9,324 nt of DNA from JAFAHZ01 sp035656415 (GCA_035656415.1 DASRSM010000140.1:1-9324), one strand, 5' to 3'. Shown: positions 1-6,995, counted from the first letter of the stretch. Translations and numbers: made by a program. The notes: generated from the letters alone by a model not told the origin.

Positions 1-1
1 C

Positions 2-1294
2 GGCGCGGTGCCTTCCGGTCAGGCGATCAGCCGCGACGGGAAGCGATTGTACGTCGCGCTTGCCGGACTCAACGCCGTCGCCGTCCTCGACGCGCGCATG
101 CCGACGCGGTACCGCTACGGATTGATTCCGACCGCATGGTATCCGACCTCGCTCGCGCTATCCGCCGACGGTCGCTACCTATTCGTTTTGAACACCAAAG
201 GCGTCGACGGCTTCGGTATTTTGCAGCGCGTCGATCTCAAGCACACGTCGTTGGTGAAGACGACGCTCGACACGTTGCGTTTCAATCGAATTCCCGCCGC
301 CGCGAAATTCAACGCCGTCATTCCGCCGCTGCGCTCGAACAAGCGCAGCACGGCGATCGATCACGTCGTGTACGTCTCGGTGGGAACGCAGACGTACGAC
401 GCAATTTTGGGCGATCTCAAAAACCCCGGCGGTGCGGCGCACGGTAACGGTGCCGAGAACTACACCAACTATCCCGAAAACGTCACGCCAAATATACACG
501 CGCTGGCGCGCGCGTACGCGTTAGCCGACAACTTTTATGCTCCCGACGACAACCCCGACGCCTCGGCGGTATCCGCACTGGTCGGGCAGCCGACGCTCGT
601 TACGGAGATGACCGCTCCCGTCGAAGCGATTCGTTCGCCGCTCAACGGACACGCGCAGGACCCCGAAGATTACGGGCGCGCCGGCTATTTGTTCAACGCG
701 ATGGCGCGTGCGGGACTATCGTATCGCGATTACGGCGGCTTGCTGCGGCTCGCGGGCTATCGCGAAGGCGTATATCGTTTCGACGTTCCGGCGTTGGCCG
801 GGTTGGCAAACAACGTCGACCTCGATTACAGCGGTTGGAATCTGCGTATCGACGACGCGCACCGCGCCGCTGAGTTCGAACGCGACATGCAGCGCTACGT
901 CGCGTCCGGCTCCGAGCCGGCGTTTACGTACATATGGCTCCCTGCGGCAGCGGCGCAAGGCGGAATGGCGACGGCGGACCGCGCACTCGGCACCATCGTC
1001 GACTATCTCTCACACACGCCGCACTGGAGTTCGACGGCGATCTTCATCGTGCCCGATGCCGCCACAGAGGGCACCGACCACGTGAACCGGCTGCGCAGCT
1101 ACGCGCTGGTCGTGTCGCCGTTGGCCCGGCGCGGGTACGTGGGGCACGCCCATTTGAGCGTCCCCAGCGTCGTCAAAACCGAAGAGGAAATCCTGGGCCT
1201 TGCGCCCCTGAGCCTCAGCGATCTGCTGGCCACCGACATGGCCGACTTCTTCGTCGACGCGCCCGCTCCGGAGCCGTACCAGGCGCTGCACTAG
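2..1294 (+). CDS. beta-propeller / alkaline-phosphatase-fold protein, C-terminal part, probable pseudo-phosphatase (5' partial)
   Basis: The reading frame is open to the left edge, so the GTG at 8 is probably internal and the start lies outside. Residues are numbered from that GTG. Residues 1-75 look like the last blades of a YncE-type beta-propeller (SRDGKRLYVAL, LSADGRYLFVLN). From about 117 onward the protein matches the phosphoesterase domain of bifunctional propeller/alkaline-phosphatase proteins (IDHVVYV...TYDAILGDL, VTPNIHALAR, DNFYAP, TDHVNRLRSYALVVSPLARRG, EEILGL). The usual metal and catalytic motifs are changed: ENRTYD reads GTQTYD (126-131), LPNDHT reads LPAAAA (311-316), EDDA reads PDAA (349-352), and the VSADGH segment is not recognisable. 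The fold is clear, but phosphatase activity is unlikely. A binding or structural role is inferred. The family is normally extracytoplasmic, but the signal region is not in view. The next gene starts 20 bp downstream. Confidence 0.85.
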   Translation, partial: GAVPSGQAISRDGKRLYVALAGLNAVAVLDARMPTRYRYGLIPTAWYPTSLALSADGRYLFVLNTKGVDGFGILQRVDLKHTSLVKTTLDTLRFNRIPAAAKFNAVIPPLRSNKRSTAIDHVVYVSVGTQTYDAILGDLKNPGGAAHGNGAENYTNYPENVTPNIHALARAYALADNFYAPDDNPDASAVSALVGQPTLVTEMTAPVEAIRSPLNGHAQDPEDYGRAGYLFNAMARAGLSYRDYGGLLRLAGYREGVYRFDVPALAGLANNVDLDYSGWNLRIDDAHRAAEFERDMQRYVASGSEPAFTYIWLPAAAAQGGMATADRALGTIVDYLSHTPHWSSTAIFIVPDAATEGTDHVNRLRSYALVVSPLARRGYVGHAHLSVPSVVKTEEEILGLAPLSLSDLLATDMADFFVDAPAPEPYQALH

Positions 1295-1314
1295 TCTTTC
1301 CGAAAAGGCCGAAT

Positions 1315-2151
1315 ATGAGGACGAAAGCCGCTCCCCACTTCGGACCGCGACTCATCGGCTCGCCCACCGGCACGCTTCGGGCTGCGATCCTGGCTAGGCC
1401 GTCGCGCGCCATCGAGCACGCCAAACCGCTGCCCGGCGAGCCGGGAACGGTCTACGAGTGGGCGCTCAATCAACATGCGATTCTTTCCAAGACGCTCGCA
1501 TATTTTGGCGTCGAAACGGTCATCGTGGATTCGCGCGGCGACGATCCGTACGAAACGTCGGTGTGCGACGCGGCCATCGCGTTTGAAGACGGCGCGATGC
1601 TGATGCGTCCGACGTCGATGGCGCGGCGCGGCGAAGCCGATCGTCTCAAAGGCCAATTTTCGCATATCGACGTTCCGCTCGCGGGCCACGTGACGGCGCC
1701 CGGTCTTCTCGACGGAACCGACGTGCTGCTGGTCGGACAAACGGCGTTCGTCGGTGCCGGAAAACGCGGTAACGATCTCGGACGCAACGGATTCGCGCAA
1801 GTCGCGCGCGCACACGGTTACCGCGTCGTCGAGGTCGCAATCGATCCGAGCTCGCCGGGGCTGCGCGCCGTTGCCGGTGCCGTCGCACCGGACACGGTCG
1901 TGATCGCCGCGGACCGCGTCGATCGCAACGCGTTCGAAGGCTTTCGTACCATCGAGCTCGCGCTCGGCGAGGAGCTTGCTGCCGGCGTAATTCCGATCGG
2001 CGACAAGCACGTCATCGCCGACATCCGTTATCGCACCGCACTCGCCTCGATGCGTCGCGCCGGAATTACCGTCGAAGCGATCGACCTCTACGAGTTCGGC
2101 AAGATTGGGGTGACGCCGTCGATGCTGGTTCTTGCGCTAAAACGAAGTTAA
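1315..2151 (+). CDS. dimethylargininase/arginine deiminase-fold protein, probably catalytically inactive
   Basis: This 278-residue protein has the length and layout of bacterial dimethylarginine dimethylaminohydrolases, the guanidino-group-modifying superfamily. Recognisable landmarks are AAILARPS (23-30), the acidic substrate loop (SVCDAAIAF, 82-90), MLMRP...RRGE, TAPGLLDGTDVL (117-128), VGAGKRGND, and the C-terminal EFGKIGVTPS (260-269). In active enzymes the catalytic His lies in LHLKS and the nucleophile Cys in a terminal TC pair. Here the matching positions read PGLRA (171-175) and TP (267-268), and FVED reads SVCD. The only cysteine is C84. Loss of catalysis is therefore inferred by alignment from memory. 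The ATG is chosen because AAAAGG (1303-1308) sits 6 bp upstream. The frame stays open further upstream, but that stretch would overlap the preceding gene. The next gene follows after 6 bp. Confidence 0.85.
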   Translation: MRTKAAPHFGPRLIGSPTGTLRAAILARPSRAIEHAKPLPGEPGTVYEWALNQHAILSKTLAYFGVETVIVDSRGDDPYETSVCDAAIAFEDGAMLMRPTSMARRGEADRLKGQFSHIDVPLAGHVTAPGLLDGTDVLLVGQTAFVGAGKRGNDLGRNGFAQVARAHGYRVVEVAIDPSSPGLRAVAGAVAPDTVVIAADRVDRNAFEGFRTIELALGEELAAGVIPIGDKHVIADIRYRTALASMRRAGITVEAIDLYEFGKIGVTPSMLVLALKRS

Positions 2152-2157
2152 CGGCGA

Positions 2158-2886
2158 GTGCGCGTAGCGGTCGTTTCGGACATTCACGGCAATCTCGTCG
2201 GGCTCGACGCTTGCTTGGCGGATTTGCAAGCGCAAGGCGGTGCGGACGTCCTCGTCGCGGCGGGCGATCTCTGCCTCGATGGTCCCAAGCCGAAGAAAGT
2301 CATGCAACGGCTGGAAGAAGTGGGCGCGCAGTGCGTGCGCGGCAACACCGATCGCTATCTTTCCGACGATCGAATCGAACCCGTCGATGGCGTCGACGAT
2401 GCGCAAATCACGTGGACGCGCGAGGATCTCGGCGAACGATGGCTGTCGTTCTTGCGCGAGCTTCCGTTTGCACTGCGCATCGGCGAAGACGACAACCAAC
2501 TGCTGATCGTGCACGCCAATCCGAAATCCGACGACGAACACGTTTGGCCCGATGCCGACGACGCGGCACTCGAGCGGCTGATCGGCGAAGAGAAGGCCAC
2601 GACGATAGCTTTCGGGCACCTCCACTTGCCGTACGCGCGCATCTGGCGCGGCAAGCTGCTCGTGAACGTAGCGTCCGCCGGCTTGCCCAAGGATGGGGAC
2701 CCACGCGCCTGCTACGCAATCTTCACCGAACGCGAGGGGGGTTGGGAGGTCAAACACCGCCGCGTTACGTTTGACGTGAAGAAAGTTGCAACCCAACTGG
2801 CCGACTGCGGGATTCCGGGGAGTGCGGAGCTCATAGCGACGCTCCGGCGCCACCGATATAAACGGCTGAAATCATCGATACCATAA
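2158..2886 (+). CDS. calcineurin-like metallophosphoesterase (YfcE/MJ0936-type)
   Basis: A 242-residue cytoplasmic protein carrying the full metal-ligand set of the calcineurin-like phosphoesterase superfamily: D8 and H10 in SDIHGN, D37 in AAGDL, N63 in RGNTD, H119 in LLIVHAN, and H154/H156 in FGHLHLPYAR. No signal peptide or membrane segment is visible. The family hydrolyses phosphomonoesters or phosphodiesters with two metal ions, and the substrate cannot be told from sequence. The length is typical of the YfcE/MJ0936 group. The GTG start places the first beta strand and SDIHGN at the usual distance from the N-terminus, but the ribosome-binding site is weak. It lies 6 bp after the dimethylargininase-fold gene. 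Its TAA stop overlaps the proposed ATA start of the ABC ATPase gene, so translational coupling is likely. Unlike the two upstream products, its active site looks intact. Confidence 0.93.
   Translation: MRVAVVSDIHGNLVGLDACLADLQAQGGADVLVAAGDLCLDGPKPKKVMQRLEEVGAQCVRGNTDRYLSDDRIEPVDGVDDAQITWTREDLGERWLSFLRELPFALRIGEDDNQLLIVHANPKSDDEHVWPDADDAALERLIGEEKATTIAFGHLHLPYARIWRGKLLVNVASAGLPKDGDPRACYAIFTEREGGWEVKHRRVTFDVKKVATQLADCGIPGSAELIATLRRHRYKRLKSSIP
2883..2886 (+). other. ATAA stop/start overlap between phosphoesterase and ABC ATPase genes
   Basis: The phosphoesterase stop TAA (2884-2886) is overlapped by an in-frame ATA (2883-2885) of the ABC ATPase frame. A single G at 2885 would give the common ATGA junction, with a TGA stop and an ATG start. 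There is no ATG anywhere between about 2830 and 2967 on this strand. That this is the real initiation site is inferred. Confidence 0.55.
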
Positions 2887-3635
2887 CGACCAACGGCAAA
2901 TACGCGCCCGCGATACAAATCGACAACCTCGTCAAGCGGTACGACGACTTTACCGCCGTCAACGGCGTGTCGCTGCGCGTAGAAGCGGGTGAGTTCTTCG
3001 GTTTCCTCGGCCCCAACGGAGCAGGCAAGACGACGACGATCAACGCGATCGTCGCGCTGGCACAACGCACGTCGGGGCGAATCTCGATTTTCGGCTACGA
3101 CAACGTCACCCAGTGGCGCGAAGCGCGGCGATTAGTCGGCCTCGCCCCACAAGAGTTTAACTTCGATCGCTACCTTTCGATTCGAGACGTGCTGATTTAT
3201 GCTGCGGGCTATTTCGGCTTGCGCGGAAAGGACGTCGCGGAGCGCGCGGACGCGCTGCTCGACCGCTTCGGTTTGACGTCGAAATCCAACGTGGAGTACA
3301 CGCGTCTCTCCGGCGGGCAAAAGCGGCGCTTGACGCTGGCGCGAGCGTTGATTCACGAACCCAAGCTGCTTATTTTGGACGAACCGACCGCGGGCGTCGA
3401 CATCGAGCTGCGGCTCGAGCTCTGGGCGTGGCTGAAGTCGCTCAACGTCGAGGGGCTGACGATCTTTCTCACGACGCATTATTTGGAAGAGGCCGAAGAG
3501 CTCTGTAAGCGCATCGCGATCATCCAGCGCGGCCAGATCGTGACCGAGAAATCGACGCGGGAGCTTCTGGCAGACGGTGCGTCGCTTCAAGAGGTGTTTC
3601 TGGAGCTCACCCGCGATGAGGAAGTGCGCGCGTGA
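2883..3635 (+). CDS. ABC-2 type transporter ATP-binding protein, apparent ATA start
   Basis: This is the nucleotide-binding subunit of an ABC exporter. Numbered from the proposed start, it has the A-loop region (NLVKRYDDF, about 15-23), Walker A GPNGAGKT (43-50), Q-loop Q90, signature LSGGQ (142-146), Walker B LLILDE (162-167) and the H-loop H199. It lacks membrane segments and should pair with the permease encoded next. The start is unusual. The frame is open from 2862, yet the first ATG, GTG or TTG in it is the GTG at 2967. Starting there would delete the conserved first beta strand and the A-loop tyrosine. The ATA at 2883, overlapping the upstream TAA stop, gives a normal 250-residue protein beginning (M)TTNGKYAP. 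A sequencing error or an ATC start at 2871 or 2874 are alternatives. The TGA stop overlaps the permease GTG. The transported substrate is unknown. Confidence 0.9.
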   Translation: MTTNGKYAPAIQIDNLVKRYDDFTAVNGVSLRVEAGEFFGFLGPNGAGKTTTINAIVALAQRTSGRISIFGYDNVTQWREARRLVGLAPQEFNFDRYLSIRDVLIYAAGYFGLRGKDVAERADALLDRFGLTSKSNVEYTRLSGGQKRRLTLARALIHEPKLLILDEPTAGVDIELRLELWAWLKSLNVEGLTIFLTTHYLEEAEELCKRIAIIQRGQIVTEKSTRELLADGASLQEVFLELTRDEEVRA

Positions 3636-4393
3636 ACGCCACCGGGTTTTGGACGCTGGTGCGGCGCGAAATGGTGCGCAGCCTGAAGATCATCAACCAA
3701 GTCATCTGGCCGCCGATCATCACGACGCTGCTGTACGTGTTCGTCTTCGGCCTGGCGATCGGCAGCCGGATTCAAAGCGTTCAAGGCGTCAACTACGCGC
3801 AGTTTCTCATTCCGGGCCTCATCATGCTCCAGGTGATCGATTCGTCGTACGGCGAGTGTTCCAGCTCGCTCTTCCAAGGGCGGTTCATGAACTCGATCCA
3901 GGAGCTCTTGGTCGCCCCCATGTCCGCGATCGAAATCGTCGGCGGTTACGTCGTCGGCAGTCTGGCGCGCGCGTTTCTCATTGCCGGGCTGATTACGGTT
4001 TTAGGAATCGTTCTCGTGCATGCGGTGCCGCACGATTGGGTGCTGTACGTCGGCGTCATCGCGCTCGTATCGATCCTGTTTTCGGCCTTGGGGCTGATCT
4101 TCGGCCTCGTCGCCGAGAAGTTCGATCACATCGCGATCTTGACGACCTTCGTCATCACGCCATTGACGTTCGTTGGCGGCGTTTTTACGTCGGCTACGAT
4201 GCTGCCGCAGATGCTGCAGCGGCTCGAGCTGTTCAATCCAATTTTCTATACGATCGACGCATTTCGCCGCAGCTATACGGGCGAGAGTTTCTTGCTTCCC
4301 GTCTACTCGGTAGGCGCGATCGTTCTTTTGACCGCCGTCGCCTTCGCCGTCGTGCTGCGGCTGATGTCGATCGGATATAAGCTGCGCGTGTGA
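3632..4393 (+). CDS. ABC-2 type transporter permease
   Basis: A 253-residue integral membrane protein of the ABC-2 family (YadH-like). Hydrophobic segments lie at about 24-44, 57-72, 104-130, 136-161, 168-190 and 221-243, giving six predicted membrane helices. The motif region LVAPMSAIEIVGGYVVGS (93-110) and the late FNPIFYTIDAFR (201-212) are typical of this family, in which the permease pairs with a separate ATPase to export lipids, polysaccharides, drugs or small molecules. The GTG start overlaps the ATPase stop in a GTGA junction, which argues for coupled translation and a 1:1 complex. A later ATG at 3671 would remove the first 13 residues and is less likely. The substrate cannot be assigned. 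The exported-protein gene begins 7 bp after the stop. Confidence 0.94.
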   Translation: MNATGFWTLVRREMVRSLKIINQVIWPPIITTLLYVFVFGLAIGSRIQSVQGVNYAQFLIPGLIMLQVIDSSYGECSSSLFQGRFMNSIQELLVAPMSAIEIVGGYVVGSLARAFLIAGLITVLGIVLVHAVPHDWVLYVGVIALVSILFSALGLIFGLVAEKFDHIAILTTFVITPLTFVGGVFTSATMLPQMLQRLELFNPIFYTIDAFRRSYTGESFLLPVYSVGAIVLLTAVAFAVVLRLMSIGYKLRV

Positions 4394-4400
4394 GGAAAGT

Positions 4401-4769
4401 ATGATCGCCGCACTGGTGTTGGCGAGCGTCGTCGCCGCCACTTCCACCCACCTCGAGGTCCGGCCATGGAGCGGCAAGGATCTGCCGACCTCTAGCCACG
4501 CGGCGGTGAAATACCGGTTGATCGTCACCGGCAAACCGAACGCGCATCTGCGCCTCGAAGCGACCGCGCTTGCCAACGGATGGCTCGGAGCGTTTTGCAC
4601 GTCCCAAGTTTGTGCGCCGGGTCACGTGGCGGTCGACTTGCCGCCATCGGGACGGGCGGTTTATCAGTTCGAGCTGATTCGCGAAGACGACTCGGCTCCC
4701 GGAAAGAGCGGCGCGCGCATCGTCGGCGACGACGGCTCTTCGGTCGATGTTCCGGTCGCTACCCGCTAG
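4401..4769 (+). CDS. small exported protein, probable Ig-like/beta fold with one disulfide
   Basis: A 122-residue protein of no family I can name. Residues 1-14 form a short hydrophobic leader (MIAALVLASVVAA) with a plausible signal peptidase I site near 13-16. The mature part alternates hydrophobic and polar residues like a beta sandwich. It holds exactly two cysteines, C66 and C71 in WLGAFCTSQVCAPG, placed to form a disulfide outside the cytoplasm. It also has LPPSGRAVYQFELI (80-93), a typical pattern for the edge of an Ig-like domain. GAGG (4392-4395) lies 5 bp before the ATG and overlaps the permease stop. Its position 7 bp behind the ABC permease suggests co-expression with the exporter, perhaps as an extracytoplasmic partner. 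That role is inference only. Confidence 0.72.
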   Translation: MIAALVLASVVAATSTHLEVRPWSGKDLPTSSHAAVKYRLIVTGKPNAHLRLEATALANGWLGAFCTSQVCAPGHVAVDLPPSGRAVYQFELIREDDSAPGKSGARIVGDDGSSVDVPVATR

Positions 4770-4832
4770 CGCCGGATAAACCGTTTACGCGCGTTCCCGA
4801 GCGGGGACAATCCAGCCGTTACTGCACTTCTC

Positions 4833-4838
4833 GAGGTG
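4833..4838 (+). promoter_or_regulatory. ribosome-binding site of lipoprotein gene
   Basis: GAGGTG lies 4 bp before the ATG at 4843. It is a strong Shine-Dalgarno match and fixes the start of the lipoprotein. The 73-bp gap before this start is the longest in the rightward series, so an additional promoter may lie within it. I could not identify convincing -35 and -10 boxes there. Confidence 0.6.
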
Positions 4839-4842
4839 TGCT

Positions 4843-6135
4843 ATGCTGGATCGCCTCGCTTACCATTTTATCAAGCCGCTGCTCGCCGTTCTCGTAGCGA
4901 CGGCAATCGTCGGCTGTTCGCAGACGGGAAAAACCGGACAAGCCGGAGGTAACGGTGCGCTGCCGATGGTCGTGCGCGCCGCGGCGACCCCGCCGGTAAC
5001 GGCGCCGGTGAAGATTCCGTATCCGTACGTCAATCGTTACACGACGACGACGTACTCCGGTCCTTCGGCTAAGCCGAAGACGACGAACGGCAAAGATACC
5101 GGAACGACCATCGTCGAGTTTCTGCGCGACAAGAAGACGGGCGTGTACGACGTTCCCGAAACGATCAAATCGAAGCTCGGTTACACCGAAGTACTGGACT
5201 CGGCGATCGCGTTTCCGTCATCGTTCAAAGGCGGAACGGCCCAAATCATTTTGGGGGACAACTTCACCTACGTCGCCGGGCCATTCACGGAAACCGGTAT
5301 CGATACGTATCCGAAAGGACAAGATTCGATCGAATTTCCGCTGACGACCGGCCGCGCGTGGAGCGCCGCTGCCGCTCATCTCTCGTCGACGAATCAAACG
5401 ATGACCGGAAGAGGTGCGTTCTTGGAAAACGCGTCGTTGAAGGTTGCCGCCGACGGCTCGTATACGGGCCAGACGTCGTTTACGAACACGTCGAAAACCT
5501 TTGCCAATCAGGACAACTCCGCGTCGACGACAAAGGTGGTTCAGAGCGGCCCCTCGACCTACACCATCTCGCTGCGCGCGGCGGGATTCAATCCGGTCAC
5601 GCAAAGTTTTGCGTTGCCCAGGGCCGGCAAGATTGCGGTGACCTCATCGGGCAAAAAGCCCATTCCGGTGAAGAACGGTACCATTAAGGTTCCCGACTGG
5701 TATCCCGCGACGGGTTCGCTGCCGAGCCCGCTGTACTTCGATAATTTCCACGTCGACGGTTCGGCCACGATGCCGTCTTCGTGCAAGTCGCGATCGGGAT
5801 CGGCCTCCACGAAAGTCACCGAAACGTTCGGCAATCTCGATCCCGTGCAAGGGATTTACGACACGTACACGGCGACGTATTATATGGCGACGCTGGCGAG
5901 CGGCCAATACTGGTTCGCGTGCATCGTTGAGGCATACGAAAACGATACGTACGCCAACGGCTGGGTGTTTGCCGCAGGCAAGTGGGGCGGATTGATGTCG
6001 AAGCAGGTCGGAACGGAGACGCTCATCGCTGCAAACGTGAGCGCGGCTGCGACGTCGCCGTCCGCCGTCGGCGCCGTTCCGGTCGTTCCATTTCCGTCCG
6101 TCGCGCTGCGAGAATTAGCGCGGATGCACCGTTAG
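4843..6135 (+). CDS. large secreted lipoprotein of unknown function
   Basis: A 430-residue protein with a lipoprotein signal: KPLLAVLVATAIVGC (11-25) ends in a lipobox (AIVGC), so C25 should be lipidated and the rest exposed outside the inner membrane. The mature part is rich in Ser, Thr, Gly and Tyr (RYTTTTYSGP at 65-74, TNTSKTFANQDNSAST at 204-219) and looks mostly beta-stranded. It has no obvious catalytic motif. Two further cysteines, C314 and C360, could form a disulfide. A low-complexity Ala/Val/Pro tail ends the protein. I do not recognise the family. It runs in the same direction as the ABC block, 73 bp behind it, and may be transcribed with it or separately. Its stop overlaps the stop of the convergent MBL-fold gene. 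Confidence 0.82.
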   Translation: MLDRLAYHFIKPLLAVLVATAIVGCSQTGKTGQAGGNGALPMVVRAAATPPVTAPVKIPYPYVNRYTTTTYSGPSAKPKTTNGKDTGTTIVEFLRDKKTGVYDVPETIKSKLGYTEVLDSAIAFPSSFKGGTAQIILGDNFTYVAGPFTETGIDTYPKGQDSIEFPLTTGRAWSAAAAHLSSTNQTMTGRGAFLENASLKVAADGSYTGQTSFTNTSKTFANQDNSASTTKVVQSGPSTYTISLRAAGFNPVTQSFALPRAGKIAVTSSGKKPIPVKNGTIKVPDWYPATGSLPSPLYFDNFHVDGSATMPSSCKSRSGSASTKVTETFGNLDPVQGIYDTYTATYYMATLASGQYWFACIVEAYENDTYANGWVFAAGKWGGLMSKQVGTETLIAANVSAAATSPSAVGAVPVVPFPSVALRELARMHR

Positions 6136-6995
6136 AAGAAGGGGTTGTGCTCTTTCTCTAACGCCACGGTCGACGGCGGTCCGTGCCCCGGCATCAGTAC
6201 GGTGTCGTTGGGCAGCGTGAAGACTTTGCTGCGCACGTTGTTGAGAATGTCGTCGTAGGTGCTGTTGTCGCCGTACGCGCCGCCGACGCTCGCGGCAAAA
6301 AGCGTATCGCCGCTGAACAGCACCGTCCCTCGACCGGGCTCGGGATGACACGTAAAAAGGTAGCACGAGGAACCGTCGGTATGCCCGGGCGTGTGCAGCA
6401 TGCGAATCGACGTACCGTCGCCGAACGGCAAGTCGTCACCGTCGCGAACCAATAGCGCCTTGCTCGCCAATGCGCCGATGGCTTCGACGTCGAGCTTATG
6501 CATCACGATCTGCGCTTGGGGAAACGCTTTGGCGACGTCGCCCGTGGCGTCGCAGTGATCCGCATGCTTGTGCGTGATCAAGATGTATTGCAGGTGATAA
6601 TCGCCTTCGCGCAAGACGCGCAAAAGGTTCGCCGGAACGCCGGCAGGGTCGACGAGCGCGCTGCGACGGCCGCCATCGAGAAAGAAGACGTAACCGTTGC
6701 TCGGATGCGGCTTCTGCGGATGGTGCCGAACGTCGTCGCGTTCGACGTGAGGCGGATACCAACGCTGTGCCGCGCTGTCCGCAAGCTTGCCGGGGTCGAG
6801 CCGTAGAACGCGAGCGATCGCGCGGGCTTGGTCGTCGTTTGCGGTACCGTCATCCTTGAGCCACGCGTTAATGCTCGATACGGCAATGTCAGCACTTTTT
6901 GCCAACCGCTCCGCGGTTACGCCGTTCCCGCGCATCGCCTTGCGCACGATGTCGCCGAACGTGTCCTCCAGCGGGAGATTCTGCCCGGTACTCAT
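6132..6995 (-). CDS. XRE-type HTH / metallo-beta-lactamase-fold hydrolase fusion
   Basis: A 287-residue protein in two parts. Residues 10-72 form an XRE-like helix-turn-helix domain (FGDIVRKAM, TAERLAKSADIAVSSINAWL, ARAIARVLRLDPGKLA). Residues 95-287 form an MBL-fold hydrolase of the glyoxalase II/persulfide dioxygenase-like type. It has the metal motif HKHADH (H142, H144, D146, H147), H205 in HTPGHTDGS, D230 in FSGDTLF and H271 in MPGHGPP. All expected ligands are present, so the enzyme should be active, probably as a thioesterase-like or related hydrolase. The join falls at the RWYPPHVERDD linker (78-88). An MBL enzyme carrying its own DNA-binding domain suggests regulation tied to a metabolite, but that is inference. 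The ATG has only a weak ribosome-binding site. It is divergent from the small Tat ORF and convergent with the lipoprotein gene. Confidence 0.92.
   Translation of the reverse strand: MSTGQNLPLEDTFGDIVRKAMRGNGVTAERLAKSADIAVSSINAWLKDDGTANDDQARAIARVLRLDPGKLADSAAQRWYPPHVERDDVRHHPQKPHPSNGYVFFLDGGRRSALVDPAGVPANLLRVLREGDYHLQYILITHKHADHCDATGDVAKAFPQAQIVMHKLDVEAIGALASKALLVRDGDDLPFGDGTSIRMLHTPGHTDGSSCYLFTCHPEPGRGTVLFSGDTLFAASVGGAYGDNSTYDDILNNVRSKVFTLPNDTVLMPGHGPPSTVALEKEHNPFF

Noticed and set aside
934..1314. In-frame upstream extension of the dimethylargininase-fold gene
   Set aside because: The frame is open there, but the residues are Arg-rich shadow sequence overlapping the phosphatase-fold gene. 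The ATG at 1315 has a good ribosome-binding site and gives the family's normal length.
1291..2010. Long antisense open frame (239 codons) opposite the dimethylargininase-fold gene
   Set aside because: Arg-rich composition without motifs; the plus strand carries clear family landmarks.
2137..2853. Long antisense open frame (238 codons) opposite the metallophosphoesterase
   Set aside because: It mirrors the codon pattern of the real gene in GC-rich DNA and contains no domain, while the plus strand has all the catalytic motifs.
2857..2886. Programmed frameshift from the phosphoesterase into the ABC ATPase as an alternative to an ATA start
   Set aside because: A -1 shift would join the frames, but no slippery heptamer or strong downstream structure is visible, and a phosphoesterase-ATPase fusion is not a known architecture.
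4795..4807. TCCC/GGGA hairpin between the exported protein and the lipoprotein gene
   Set aside because: The stem is only 4 bp and has no T-run, too weak for an intrinsic terminator.
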